Assembly (NCBI GenBank): GCA_903813345.2
Contig: CAIIXF020000005.1
Coordinates: 7,381,375 to 7,445,374, forward strand
Direction: 5' to 3'
Length of the DNA: 64,000 nt
Origin: Owenia fusiformis
Taxonomy: Eukaryota; Annelida; Polychaeta; Sabellida; Oweniidae
Positions 35,501 to 48,186 of this stretch are shown piece after piece. Every line of letters starts with the position of its first letter. Position 1 is the first letter of the stretch. The position numbers and the translations under genes are program-made. The notes below the pieces were generated by a model, which saw only the letters and a program-made list of their open reading frames with translations, was not told where the DNA came from and did not search any database.

Positions 35501-38500
35501 TACCATACGTTATCCAGGTGCATTTCTGCGTGTGGGGATTAAGGGGTTAATACTAAATAAAGCCTTCGACTCGGCAGTATTCTCCAAATGGATGTGTTGT
35601 TTTGATTGAACGCTATGGAGAATGATCGGTAAGTGTTCCAATGGGATAGAATACTTCAGAATTCAGAATTGAGGGGTTAATCTTTTCACTATGGCGACGC
35701 AAGGGTTAATGCGACACAATTTTTGAGAATCTTGAATGAACCTATGTCTAAGTTCATTTGATCAATCATATCTGTTCCCAAATCTGCGTCAGTGTCAAAA
35801 GTGTTGCCTGATCAATTGTATATAGATACTGTATAAAATAGAGAATACACATTTCAGCAAAAACTGTTCGGGATTGTTTGGATGGAAAGGTGCGAATTTT
35901 TGTGTATTTACTCGAATTGGCTTTGATGAACGCTAAGATCCTCTAAATGGTGAGGATCGACTAAACGTGCTACATAAATAGCTATCATAATTTTTGGATC
36001 GCCAAAGGTGTATTTTGGATTAACAATAGTTTATTTATCATATTTATTTTTGCCTTCTCACAATCCATAGATAACAAAAGTAAATATTAATATGTTTGAA
36101 ATTGCTACCGCCAGCGTTTTGAGTTTCGAAAAGTTAATACAAAGTAAGGACTGTATTAGATAATTTAGCACGATTGAAACGCCTTTTCGGACATTGATAC
36201 TTTTAATATCCGTATCTTTTTTCCGCTGGTTTACTCAGTTTTGTCACATTTTCAGTATTAAAACATTTGAGGTGAACGTACATGCGAACCCGTCTTGACT
36301 TGGTTATCTCCATTTAGTATCTGCCGCATAACATTTTCAAAATGATATCCCAATTCAATAAAATTATGACAGCTCGTGTCTAAGTTTTGCTATCAAGATT
36401 GTAATTTGTTTCACCCCTCCTCAATCAATGGAACGCGTAAATGTTTATTTTCGGCACATAGATCTATAAAATAATGAAACAATTTTTGCATTGAATGTAA
36501 AAATGAGTTACAAACATGCGTCAGATAAGAAAGGGGACTTATGATACAAACTATCAATTCGACTTTAAAACCGCGTAGGACTAGGGCATCGAGTCCACAC
36601 TTAATCCCCTCCCCACACTTACATATAGGGCCTACCTACACTGTCTGCGAGCCCAAGCAACCAGAAATTTTATGAAGACTAAGTAGTTGGATGTTTACCT
36701 TTCTTCCAGCCTCATTGTTATGAAGGTTCATCATGATCCTAACTCTTTCTCTTGTTGTACCCAGATTGCGCCTATATCTTTCAGGGGCATCTACAAACTT
36801 TTTCCCGAACTGCATGCCATATTTAATATTGTCGCTGCAACCGCCCCACGTCCAGCCTTCTGGAGTAGGAAGGCCAGCTTTGGAGACGTCGCAGGCACAG
36901 TCGGTCAGGTTGCCGGCACTGCATGACTGGGTGACTGCGTGGACTACCCCAGCGCTAGTTATGGCGTAGATGAACGCTGTCTCACGTGTACCTGGAAACA
37001 CAGAAATAATCCATCATTCTCTTGGATCAATGGGCATAGAAATAGTTACAACAGTGTTAACGATTTCCGGTTGACCTTTTTTATTTTGATGCACGAAGTA
37101 TACTTCAAATGTAAATTGTCTTGCAGTAATAAATGGAAGTACAACTGTCAGGCCCATAGCCCCACCCCCACCCTCGGCCAAAATTCTCTCAAAACCATGC
37201 AGTTTTTCATCATTCTGAACATCTTTTAAGTGATTTTGGTCATTTTGGAACACGATAAGTTAACCCCCTCCCTGGAATTTTTTAAAAAGTGAACCCCACT
37301 TGGCAAAAGCTGACTGTCATACTTCTGCTCCTGTGTTACCATCATCAAGTCTCTGTCGACATTTATCTAACATCCCTTTTAGGAATTGATTAATTAATTT
37401 AGTAATACCAAAAAAGGCAAATCAAAGTGGTCAATAGTGTGGAAAAGAAACAAAATTGGAATTCGGATCGGAGAGCGTTTCCTATTGAACAAATGGGCGT
37501 TAGGACTCAGACAGTGGAATTTCAGACATTTAACATCTAGTTGCAATATTGTGTCTATCGACCGATCACTTTTAACCGACTTTGATTTTTTCACCAGCCT
37601 CTAAATTAAATGTTTACTTTTGTTGCTCCAGCATTGTTGTATTCGGACATCCACGTTGATAAAATAATTACGTCATTGTAGTGCCCTGGACACAAACAAA
37701 GGATAGGATATCAAATATTTGATTAGGACATTAAGTAATAGTAACTTAATTGTTGCTTTATGTTATAAGGAAACGTGATTTAACGTAGTTGTAATTTTCC
37801 TTGAATTTGTGTATTTTGTTGATTGTTTTTGCGTTGAGTAGGAGGCAGTTAAAGATTCGATTGGCCTCCAATTTCACATCAAATATTAATCAGTAACTAA
37901 GCCTTGTTTGAAGAAAACTATTTAACTATTTAACAAACTCAAAAATTGTCCCACGTAGTGGATTGCAAAGAATTTCTTCAAAATCGTGATATCAAGGATG
38001 CAGTCATCAATACCACATAAACATTCCCGCCCAAATAGTAGACAATGTTCATCAAGCCTCTCAGAGGTTTGAAAGTGTAAATCTCACAGACGACACATTA
38101 ATAAAAAATAAATTAGTCTTTAATAAATTAAACCTCTCCATTCTTCCTTTTATGAATACATTTATCTTCTGAGCGGAATTCTTTGAAGTGCTCGAGTCTA
38201 CACTGAACTAAGATTTGTCCGATTTCAATAATGTACATATTTTAAATTAAGAGGTATAGTCGACCAACGTTGACTGAGAATATGGGACAGAGAAGAGGAA
38301 ATAAATTAAACTTCCATTTGAAATCCATGTTGGTTGTTCATTCAGTTTATCTTTAAGTATTTGCGGTGAAGTTTTGGCAATGTTAACACAGTGAGTATCA
38401 TTTGTGAGACGAATAAGCCAATTCATGGCGAGATGATTGAAACTGAAGAGGGTCTCACCATGGCCTCATCCAACGCAATGACAGCTTCAGTTGAATATGA

Positions 38501-41500
38501 TGAGATCCAATGTGATAGATCATATTTGAGTGAATTAACAAACAATTCAATTGTCAATCTCACAAGGATCTGTCATCTTTTTCGAAAAAGAGCACGTTAC
38601 AACAAAACCAAATTCGATTCCAAAAAGATCATAATTTTAAATTATAGATATCATCTGGACAAAATTAAATTTTAAATTGTCTATGAATAATTTTAAATTA
38701 CACATGACATTGGTCAGTGAAAGTGACCATCAAATCGTCAAATAGTGACAGGCTTGACAGTTAAAAACGGCATATAGTTCGGTGATGGAGGACTAACATT
38801 TATAATTTAACGGATTTGGACAAAGATGGAAAACGATCGATCCAAATGTACATTTGATATCATTCGATCATAAGATGATGCAACTATTGCTAGCAAAATG
38901 AAAAACTCGAACTGGACGTTTTTGTTTACTATTATGAAGAACAATGAAAATAACAGATAACATGTAATTCCATTCTTAAAAAGCGGATCTCTGAAAAATA
39001 TTGTGAATTTTGTCAGGGGGCAATAAAAACATTGAATATAAAATTTAAAACTGTGAAGATGATTGACAGTTTTGGGTCATTGGCGTTGGATTCTGGATAT
39101 TTTGCCAAACGTTACACTTTTTTTTATAAATTAATTTAGACTGACTGAATATCTGGGAAATACTTTTTGCGGATAATCCATTGAATAAAGAAATACAGTG
39201 AAGTTATTGAAGTTCGAAAACCAAAGCCGTATGTTAACAATCACATGAGTAACTTTGAACAATCCACTTGAAGGGTACTTGTCACATAACCTTCTCAAGA
39301 ATTGTTGCCTGCATTTCACTTCCCGTCACTCGCCCCAGTTCTTCCAAACAAGGCTGATGATGGACATTGGCTTCTACAATCATGTGGTCAAAGCGTTCGG
39401 GTCATAACCATGGCGTCAACATCAACACAGTGTTTGCCCTAGGTTTTGCCATGGACTAAACTTCGGTATTTTCGTATATTTCAATATAGAAATGCAGACA
39501 ATAGTGTTGTCAGGGGTACAACCGGGTAGTTGGTAGGTACTTGAGTTAAAGTACTTGTAGAACAAGGTGTTAACACTTGAAATATTGTAATGTTACCACA
39601 TCCAACGATATGTTCAAAGTAATAATTTCATTATTTCAGTTTACATAACAATGCCATGACTTGTGAAGTCTACATTGATATCAGCGTATAGGTAACAAAT
39701 AGGATACTATTAATTAGGTTGAGAAGAACGCTGGCAACAAATGTTTAGAATCTAGAATGACTTCTACAGAGATACATGATATTGTGTAGATACCAACATA
39801 TGGAGTCGACACTGTATAACATGTTTAGTGATATCTTATATGGTCCAAAATTCTCCATCTTTCAATGAATAATATGCTATCAAACCATTGATCTAGCGAT
39901 TCCATATCATTGTGTAGAAACAAACAGAAGACTCTCATCATTAAGAATTTATCTGAACTCTAAGTGATCGCATATTTGTGGCTCTGAAGACGAAAGGTGA
40001 TGAAAATAAGATGATAATTCAAAACAGAATTTCTGAATAATAGAAAGCCTCATCATAACTAAAATAAAAGTGGAATTCGTTGAATTTATTCGGTGTAGGA
40101 CGATTATTTTGTTTGTTCGGTTTTTTGTAGTAAATTGTGAGGATAGGTCCATGAATTTTTCCCGTTGTCTCCCGAAGGATATACCTCATGATTGTGTACT
40201 TTCCCACGTGCTGAGAGGGTCACTGAGTTATTAAATTAATAATGGTAAATATGGATTGATTCATTTTTATCGTATGAAATTACACAACCGTAATCAGTTA
40301 CAATATTTATCGCGAAGTGGTCAATATGCCCAGGAGACATCAACGCACTTTGACATATACAACATACAGGAAGAACGTTTATTACCACACCTGTTTGCCA
40401 ATATTATCTCATGAGTACGAGTAGATGCGAGTGAGTACGAGTTATTCGTGACCCCATGTAAGAATTAGCAATAAGAAATCCATGATGTAACTGAGAAATT
40501 CGCAAGATTGATGTAGAATGACAATCATATAAACAGAACTGTTTTTGGTACACCCTGTATCTATCTAGATTGATTATTCTGTATTACGGTTCGACTGGTA
40601 CTTTTTATGAACCACAAAAACAGGACTTGACTTTGTGTATCCACCTGAACTTAAAACAGATGAATGTTCATGATTTTAATGAAAACAAATAAAACGTCTA
40701 ATCTGAAACTAGGATGCTTACTAGGTTGCATGACAGGTTCCTCTGATTCTCACAAACACGAATCCCTTTTCATGTTGAGGTATCATATCATATAGAAACG
40801 CATACAGTTACACTATTCAACAATAATTAACTGACAAAAGTCATTGAAATGTTGATTTATAGTAGATTTTCTTTAAATGAAAACGAGCGATTTGGGTTGG
40901 TTAGGAGAACGCCTAATTTGTTAGTCTCGATGGTTCCTTTATACGATCAAAGGCCAAGTCAAATCGGGACCAAAACACATGTCATATTAGTAGAGCCAGT
41001 GCATCATTCAATGTCTGATTGTTACTGATCGATGTTGATGGAACACCGGTGCAGAACTGAAGTTTGATCCACTTGGGTGACTTAGAAATACTATACTTTC
41101 ATTTTTAAACCTCAACTTTTTAACGCTTTAGGTACAGGAAATGTTAGACCAGCGCTTATTCTCAATGTTTTCTCAATGCTTGATATTACAGTTGGTGAAA
41201 CAGGGAAGCAGTCATAATAAAGAAGAGGATGCCATCGAACCTTTGAAACCAATAATACTATTAGATCAAACCAAAGAGCATCACTGCCATTCTGTTGTGT
41301 ACCATCCACGTGGCTTTTAAAAATGCTTGTTATGCAATTTGCGCAGTCATTTGCCAGAAAACATACTAGTATTTTGGTAGTCTTAAACTTTCAGTCAATA
41401 ACCCAGATGCGAGTAGAAATAATCTTGATTTACGTCATTAAAAATTCAAAAATCAGTCAAAGTAATATCATATTTAAAATCTACATGTAAAATTACATCT

Positions 41501-44500
41501 AGAAATGTGGTTTTAAAAAGTGTTTATCAACTTTGAAAAATTAATTTTCTTTGAAAATGTGACTTCTAGCTCGGGGAGATTCCCCATAGACCCCATGCTA
41601 TAAAATCACAAAAATGAAATATCTTTTCTTTTAGTGGACAGATAATATTTTGCTTTACTGGACATATTTTCATTAGTATAAGTATCAGACACATAAGGGT
41701 TATATTAAAATTAAGCCACTTAAATTGATAATATTCAAGTTTAAGGGAACTTTCTTATATACCTGCCATGTTAATTGACCCGAATCAGCCACCTGGTGGT
41801 GAAACTGGTAACTACCTACTCGCATTTGGGTAATTGATTTCACGATTTTAAGACTTTTTTTTATCTCATATGACTAATATGATATGAATATGCATTAATA
41901 ACATTTTCTGAATAAATGTTTTTAGATTTGTAAATGGCACGTAATAGAAACTATGGATTATTTCAGACAGATATCGTTAGCGGGAACAATTTGTTTCCCC
42001 ATATTTTAGGTATTACATATGCACTTGCCAGGCAGGTGATATATGGAAAAGTCGATGATATCTTAACCTGGAAACATGGAGTATGTTTACAGCTCTTAGC
42101 TCTTCTCCCGACTACTACATGCCTAATCACTGTTTAATAGCCGTATTGTTTCATAATGTTTCAGCACCTATCTATCAAATATGCGTCTCTCAACTTAAAT
42201 TAGGATCTTCATCCTGTTTCCATAGCAACCGCCCCATCAATAACACGTTGCTATCGTCTGCAGGATACGTTAATGAATGCCGCATCTTGCCGGTCAATCT
42301 GCCAATGAATTACAGGTAGAAATGTATACAAACTGAGTAAAACACATATTTAACAATCAAAATAATGATTTTCAATTATGTATTACACAGAAATTAGAGA
42401 GACATTTGAAAACAGGAGGTGACATGTTTAAGGTGTTGGCGCGTGTAATGAACACACGCTGGGGTGATGAAAAGCAAATTAGGAGGAAAAGTACCCAATT
42501 GCCAAATATTATGCTTTCACAAAATGCTCTAAACGAAATAGAGAAATTATAACAAGACCCAGCAGTGTTGAATAAAAACACAACGGCTATATGTGTGTTC
42601 CGAGGGTACTTACGCCGTGGGACGTACATATTGGAAACACCGTCTCGTGTAGGGGTTGTTGATATTTGATTTTCACAAAAATGTCCGACATGATATAATA
42701 CGAAGCTAGTGCCAAAACCGCATTTCTGATAAATTACAATGAAATGTGAATTGCAAGAAATTCTTAGTCGGCCGCGATATCGATTTGAGCCATGAATTGA
42801 TATAAACCTTAATCATTAATTAAAATTTTCAAATCCAAACATATCTGTTACAAAGTGGTATTTACTTAATTCTCAACATCAAATGACCGGTGATAAAGAC
42901 TGTCCAATTACACATTTAGTACACTTGGGACTTATCAACAATTTTACCCTTTCATGCTACGCCACCGAGTCCTGGAATCCTTGAACAAACTAACATTGAA
43001 AAAATGAAACTATTTCTGTACAGGATATATGGAGACGAATATCGTCCCTAAATGATTGAGAATCTAGATGTTTCAGGCTGTTCCCCCTTCTCAGAGAGGA
43101 AATCCAAGTAATCATCAAAACGGTTTGTTTTTATCTCCAAATATTGCCATATTCCCAAACAGACATTGGTACTCGGAGATAAGAATTTATTACTCTCAGT
43201 TAAATTCAAATATTAATTAAATCCATCGATTCTTGGACATTAATGACTGATCAATGTCTATAAATGGACAGCAAAGTGACCATCCGAGAATTGAGGATTC
43301 ATAATTAAGAATATCGTTCCGAGCGGGAATTAAACAACAAAACCCTGAAAGATCAACGCCCATGGACATACCGCATCTTGATTCACAAGGGTCGAAGATG
43401 GACATACCTACTGAATGATTGTGCTCAGTTTTCTACGCGTTCGGCAGTTGGATCTCTACCGTGGTTAACCCACGGAGGCCAACCCCTTGCCATACTGTCG
43501 CCAACGTCACTTGCAGTGTGGAAAAATTTTAAAAAATGCATGTGACTTGTGATATAGACGACCGGTTTTCGCTTGGTTCATTAACTTCGTAGTACTCAGT
43601 AGTTTTCGTTTTTATGACAAGACTTAGTTATTGGAACCACATTTATGACTTTGAAAAATTTGAGAAAAGATTGCTAAAGATAAACTCTATTGCAGTGATA
43701 GACCAAGTGTTGCAAAGGGGCCACAAAATGTTTGGTAAATTGCTCCTTAATTGAGACAATCTCCATAAAACACAAATTGGTATACAAAATAGAATCTATT
43801 CCTCCTTTAAATTTCCCTGACCCAATATATGCACTCACAACATTTTTCAAATTAAATTAAATCAATTAGGAAAGTGGAAATACAGGCAAATCCTGGTATC
43901 TATTCAGTTTTTTAAACCACGGTGACACACTGAATAAATGACGTCAAATTATTTAAAAAGCAAATCACACGCACAACCTCAAGTTATTTCCATCATTTGC
44001 CTTCTTCATAATTTTACATATTCCGATGTCTTTTGTCCAGCGACCTCATGGGAACAAAGGCTACTGTCAGCCAAGCGTAAATTAATTTAAGTCACTTATA
44101 TTCTCTTGATGTCCAGGATGATCACAGGCTTTTTCTCATTGGATATAGTTTTATTTCATGAGACATTATTTCAAATGAACGCATTAAAGTAAAGTGAAAC
44201 CATTGCTCCAGAAAAATAAAGGCAAACATAATATTACAGTTATGAATATTGAAATTGATAACTCTATTGATCCTCGCAAGTTTTTCTCAATGATACACCC
44301 CAGTGGGCATATTTAAGAGAGCACCTCAAATATTATGGTTTGAGAATATGGGCATACATATGGGCCTTGTGTAAATGAATTATTCTCTTAGATGGAGGGG
44401 GGGGGGCTTTCCTGAAAATATATCCATTAAGAATTCAATGAACGTTTCAAGACACACATTTTGTAAATCTCCATTCTCACCATTCTGCTTGGGGTGAATA

Positions 44501-46776
44501 CATAGTGGAGTTATGGCTAAATATAGCACCGCTAATCAGGCTGTGATATTGTTATTTCAAAGTTTATTCTTCATCCCCAGACAGATGACAAAAAAGGATG
44601 ACCATGGGGAGAATAATTCCCATTTTGCCTACTTTACTGTTTACGCAGACAACTCACCTTGGTGCAAGACAGGTCCAAATACAGAAGAATTTCTCGAATT
44701 TGTAGTGCAGTTCCATCGTTCAAACTTGAACTGATTCTTACACTCGATGATGCCTCGCCTAGCACCCTCACTGACACATGGCAAGGCCTCTGGGTTGTTC
44801 TGGCAGACTTCCAATTGGGGCTGGACCAGGCCGGGGATCCTTCCACAACTATCGGGCACCGGAACTACCCCGACTGATGAGAGCCCTAAGTACCTGTAAT
44901 CAAGAAACATGATGTCATACATTTTTTTGGTATGGTTTGTATTTCCCGATGAACCATGTTTAGTTATTTCAGTTCGATTTGAGGCAATTAAACAGATCGA
45001 GAAACTTTGACCTTGTTTTGCCATTGACCTTTCTTTAAAATGACGCTATTTGACCTGAAACGACACTGACCTTAGATCCGTGCATACAGACGTAAACCCA
45101 ATTACTGGGATTCGTATTTCTTATCTTGGACTTTTGATTTCGTGACATTATTCACACGACAAGTATCTTACACGAGTAATCGTTTTAAAAATCTCTCCGG
45201 CAATCACCGCATGGTAAATTCAAATGTCAAAAATTTGAAAACAAAATTTCGAGTTTTAACTAGTTGGAGGCTAGAAATATTGATAATAGATACATGTTTA
45301 TCTCATGATATTACTGTCATACCCCAGATACCAAAGCATTTTCAGATAATGTTAGTGTCCTGGAGCCTATATTCGTTATAATCTACAACGCCGTTATCTT
45401 TGCGCCTATAATTACAAATCAGATTACCCGCACTGAATACAATAATTACATAATGACAGAGATACGAGATTTTGTTTGTTTTACCTTTTTTCTTTTTTCT
45501 GGAGGGTTCGAGTATGAAATGTCAAGTTGGAAGTATTTTGGCAAAAAGCACAATTTGTAATTTCCCCGGGGGTCCACTTAAGCGTGACATATGATCACAA
45601 CCTATGTGGGGTATTGAGCACCCCTCGGGGAGCAAACCCGGAAAACCCCGGGAAATTGACAACTCTTCACGGGGAATCTTGTACCGGGTGCATTATCATT
45701 TTTAAATGACATAACTCAGCTTATACGTCACGTTGGGTCATTAAGAGTTACAACATGTTGTAATAGTACAACCGGACATGTGTTTTACTCGAAATCTCCA
45801 GGAAACCTATTTCACTTCGTCTCAAGAGGCGATTATATTGAATGTCTAACCCTTTCCTTACAACGAGCCATCCTTTACTATAAACTGCATGAATTAAATT
45901 ATGAATATGATTTTCGTCAATATCCCATGGATCTCAAGTATCAAAACACTTTTTAACCCAAATGTAACATCATTTTAAAGCTAAGGTATCATTTTAACGA
46001 GGTTAAACGGTGTGCGTTTTATGGCTCGGTTTTAAATCGTGATTTTTCAAAAAGTACACATCTACCCTTGAAATGGAACCCTATTTTAATTATATTTGCG
46101 GTTTTGATCCTGTCAATTTCGGAGTTTCGGTCAATTAATACTGCTACAGACGCTAATATCACTTACAGGTATTGGTTACCGTGCTCTCCAAAAAGTTCAG
46201 CTTGAAACAAATGCAAATAGTTTATCTCAGTACATTAGTTGGGTTTGTAAGAAAAGAAATTTTAAGAATTTAATTCGAAGTTTCATCTCCAATTATTAGT
46301 TATTCCCACATCTTACTCAAATAAATCTTGAAAATGAAATTGATCTCATGAAATTGAAAGTAAAATGGTATCAAAGCAATCCCTATAAACCATTAAAACG
46401 ATAGAAATAAACATCATCACATTTTTCTGCCTCGCAACGCAAAATGTTCTGATTTAATAATCAACAAAAAACTTAAAAAGGAAGGAGTCGACAGGGTTTA
46501 TCATGGTAGCTTTGGGTTTATAATACGCTCGGTGGGCCAGAATGATCCAGGGCAGAGATGACCATGCCAGAATAGCTTATAACACTTTAATAACACCATA
46601 TTATTATTATCTACATGCAAAAATAACAAGTTTATGCAATCACAGAAAGGCTTAGTACACCCAATTAGAAACCTATGTTATTCTGACGATTTTGTAAGGT
46701 ATGTTACTCACATCCAGTTTGCATGTACTTCGTATAGGGCTGATATAAATATAGCCAATTTTAATAATTTCTCCAT
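29508..46776 (-). CDS. Wnt16: Secreted Wnt ligand, Wnt16 subfamily
   Basis: Four exons join in phase to 352 codons plus stop: 46712-46776, 44658-44893, 36699-36991, 29508-29972. Exon 1 (21.7 codons, too short for an ORF scan) encodes a signal peptide ([19 protein letters not shown]). Its split codon completes the join [12 protein letters not shown], which parallels NWMWLG in vertebrate WNT16. Exon 2 has [10 protein letters not shown] and FERWNC; exon 3 has the conserved [11 protein letters not shown] and [11 protein letters not shown]. Exon 4 has [10 protein letters not shown], with the acylated serine at 214. Exon 4 also has a Wnt16-like basic linker ([13 protein letters not shown]), [30 protein letters not shown] and C-terminal HTCK. 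The linker and RHVERC phrase favour Wnt16 over Wnt2 or Wnt4. N-glycosylation motifs include NCT and NLT. Secreted; signals through Frizzled receptors. Confidence 0.95.
29973..36698 (-). other. Wnt16 intron 3
   Basis: 6.7 kb. It contains an imperfect 21 bp repeat (30034-30240) and a weaker GACGATGAC-like patch near 32690-32840. I found no transposon ends, gene or RNA in the rest, in contrast to the repeat-laden ASZ1 introns. Confidence 0.6.
30034..30240. repeat. Imperfect 21 bp tandem repeat in Wnt16 intron 3
   Basis: About eight units, the clearest being GATGAGGACAAAGATGGTGTT-like. It creates an acidic Asp/Glu-rich open frame of 79 codons on the plus strand, which I regard as a by-product. 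Confidence 0.65.
36992..44657 (-). other. Wnt16 intron 2
   Basis: 7.7 kb. The only clear repeat is a decayed MITE at 37149-37315. I see no gene. Its size and low repeat content make it a place to look for conserved regulatory elements; none can be named from one sequence. Confidence 0.6.
37149..37315. mobile_element. Decayed CAGGCCCGTAGCCAG MITE in Wnt16 intron 2
   Basis: It starts CAGGCCCATAGCC and includes GGCCAAAATTCTCTCAAAAC, CATGCAGTTTTTCATCATT and a closing GGCAAAAGCTGACTG, in inverted orientation relative to 18863-19068. Confidence 0.65.
45559..45657. repeat. GC-rich 99 bp inverted repeat in Wnt16 intron 1
   Basis: AATTTCCCCGGG at 45559 is inverted at 45646-45657 (CCCCGGGAAATT). The interior is unusually GC-rich for this window (GAGCACCCCTCGGGGAGC is itself near-palindromic). 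It may be a very small MITE. Confidence 0.5.
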
Positions 46777-47261
46777 TTTATTTTTTTATCCTTCGGGTTC
46801 CAGATATAAAAAATTCCGACGTCTTGTCATTGTCTTTTCAATGTCATTGTTCTTAATTTCTCCACGCTCACATGACTTTAAATTTTTAATCCAGATTTTC
46901 ACAATTACAAACTACATTTTGTTTATTAAAGTATTCCAAAATAATGAAACTGAGAGCAACCTGTTCAAATTTTCTGACGATTTCACAATAGATATTACTT
47001 TTCTTATCAAAGTTTAATTTTAATTAAGTTTTTAGAATGATTCCTTTTAACTTGCTGACGTATTCTCCGATCGACTGTTTACGATAACAACTAACTTCTA
47101 TTTCTGTTTGGTAAAATTCCCAATTAATATTCTTGATTTCATTTATAAATCCTTCTTCAAATTTCCTTGTATGCTTTATAATGCTTATTCTAACACATCA
47201 AAACTGTAATAGATACTTTACTAAGGGTCATCTTTACACTAGCTTAAAGAGACTGGTCCTG

Positions 47262-47349
47262 ATTGGTTGAAACGAGTTAAGTTTTGGCAGGTATACTCGG
47301 AACTGATTGGCTCACTTGGTGTAGCTACAGAGTGAAACAAAACAATTGG
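47262..47349 (-). promoter_or_regulatory. Three CCAAT boxes upstream of Wnt16
   Basis: On the minus strand CCAAT occurs at 47262-47266, 47306-47310 and 47345-47349. The first two sit in the larger shared phrase CCAATCAG. They lie about 485-575 bp before the Wnt16 ATG and may mark its promoter. I saw no convincing TATA box. Inferred. Confidence 0.35.
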
Positions 47350-48186
47350 CACGAACATTACAAATATAAATGTGCGGAAAAGTGTTCTCACAATCAAAAG
47401 ATGTCACTAGTTGCTTGCACATTATTGTGAAATACTTTGTATCATACATAGTAAAAATAGATGGCAGGTCTATAACACGATGGCAACATTATGAATGCAA
47501 AATGGTTCACAGTCATAAAGGCCACGTGTAAAGTTAAAACCATTTTGACAATAGATCGTAGTCTTACCCAATGTTATCAAGATGTAAAAATGTAAACATT
47601 TTTGATTTCAAAACTGTTTTAAAGGACTTTTTGATCGATAAATTGCGAAATTACTAATTTTAATGAAATGTTGGTTGTCACACGCACTACTGGTATTAAT
47701 TAGCAATGCTTTACACCAATATTTTGTGTTGAAAAACTAGGATTAGTTGAAACATAAGAGAAAAATTAACTCCGAAGCTCGGAAAAGTAGTTCATAGAAA
47801 TATCTAATTAGAATCTGAGTTCACATAATGGTGATCAGAGACGTGGTAGAGCCCATGATAAAACATATGTCTCTGTGGTAATGGAATGTCTAATAAATGA
47901 TAAAACAATTCTTTTCCACTAAGATATTATTGCTTTATTTTGAAATTTGTCATATCTTGGTAAGATTTGTAAGGGAAGGTCAACTTTTTTCAAGAAATGT
48001 CTAAAACAATCTATTTGGATTAAACCCAATATTTTCAAATCGTACACGACGTATTTAACAGAAGACAAATACCCTTTCATCCAACTTCGCCTCTCAGTAG
48101 AGCGCTTCGTCTTCAGTAATTAAAACTAGACTCTGTGCGCAGGGTAGAAGACAAATGTTACAAAGTATAAAAGATTGAGGAATATA

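Noticed and set aside
44641-45024. Possible start of Wnt16 at an ATG upstream of exon 2
   Set aside because: A splice acceptor (TTACAG) at 44894-44899 opens exon 2, and the exon at 46712-46776 supplies a signal peptide in the right phase.
29508-46776. Identity as Wnt2, suggested by ASZ1 being next door as in vertebrates
   Set aside because: The basic linker, [20 protein letters not shown] and RHVERC phrases and the NWM-YLG start fit Wnt16 better than Wnt2.
46634-47017. 127-codon plus-strand ORF overlapping Wnt16 exon 1
   Set aside because: It is antisense to a well-supported coding exon and AT-rich, with no recognisable domain.
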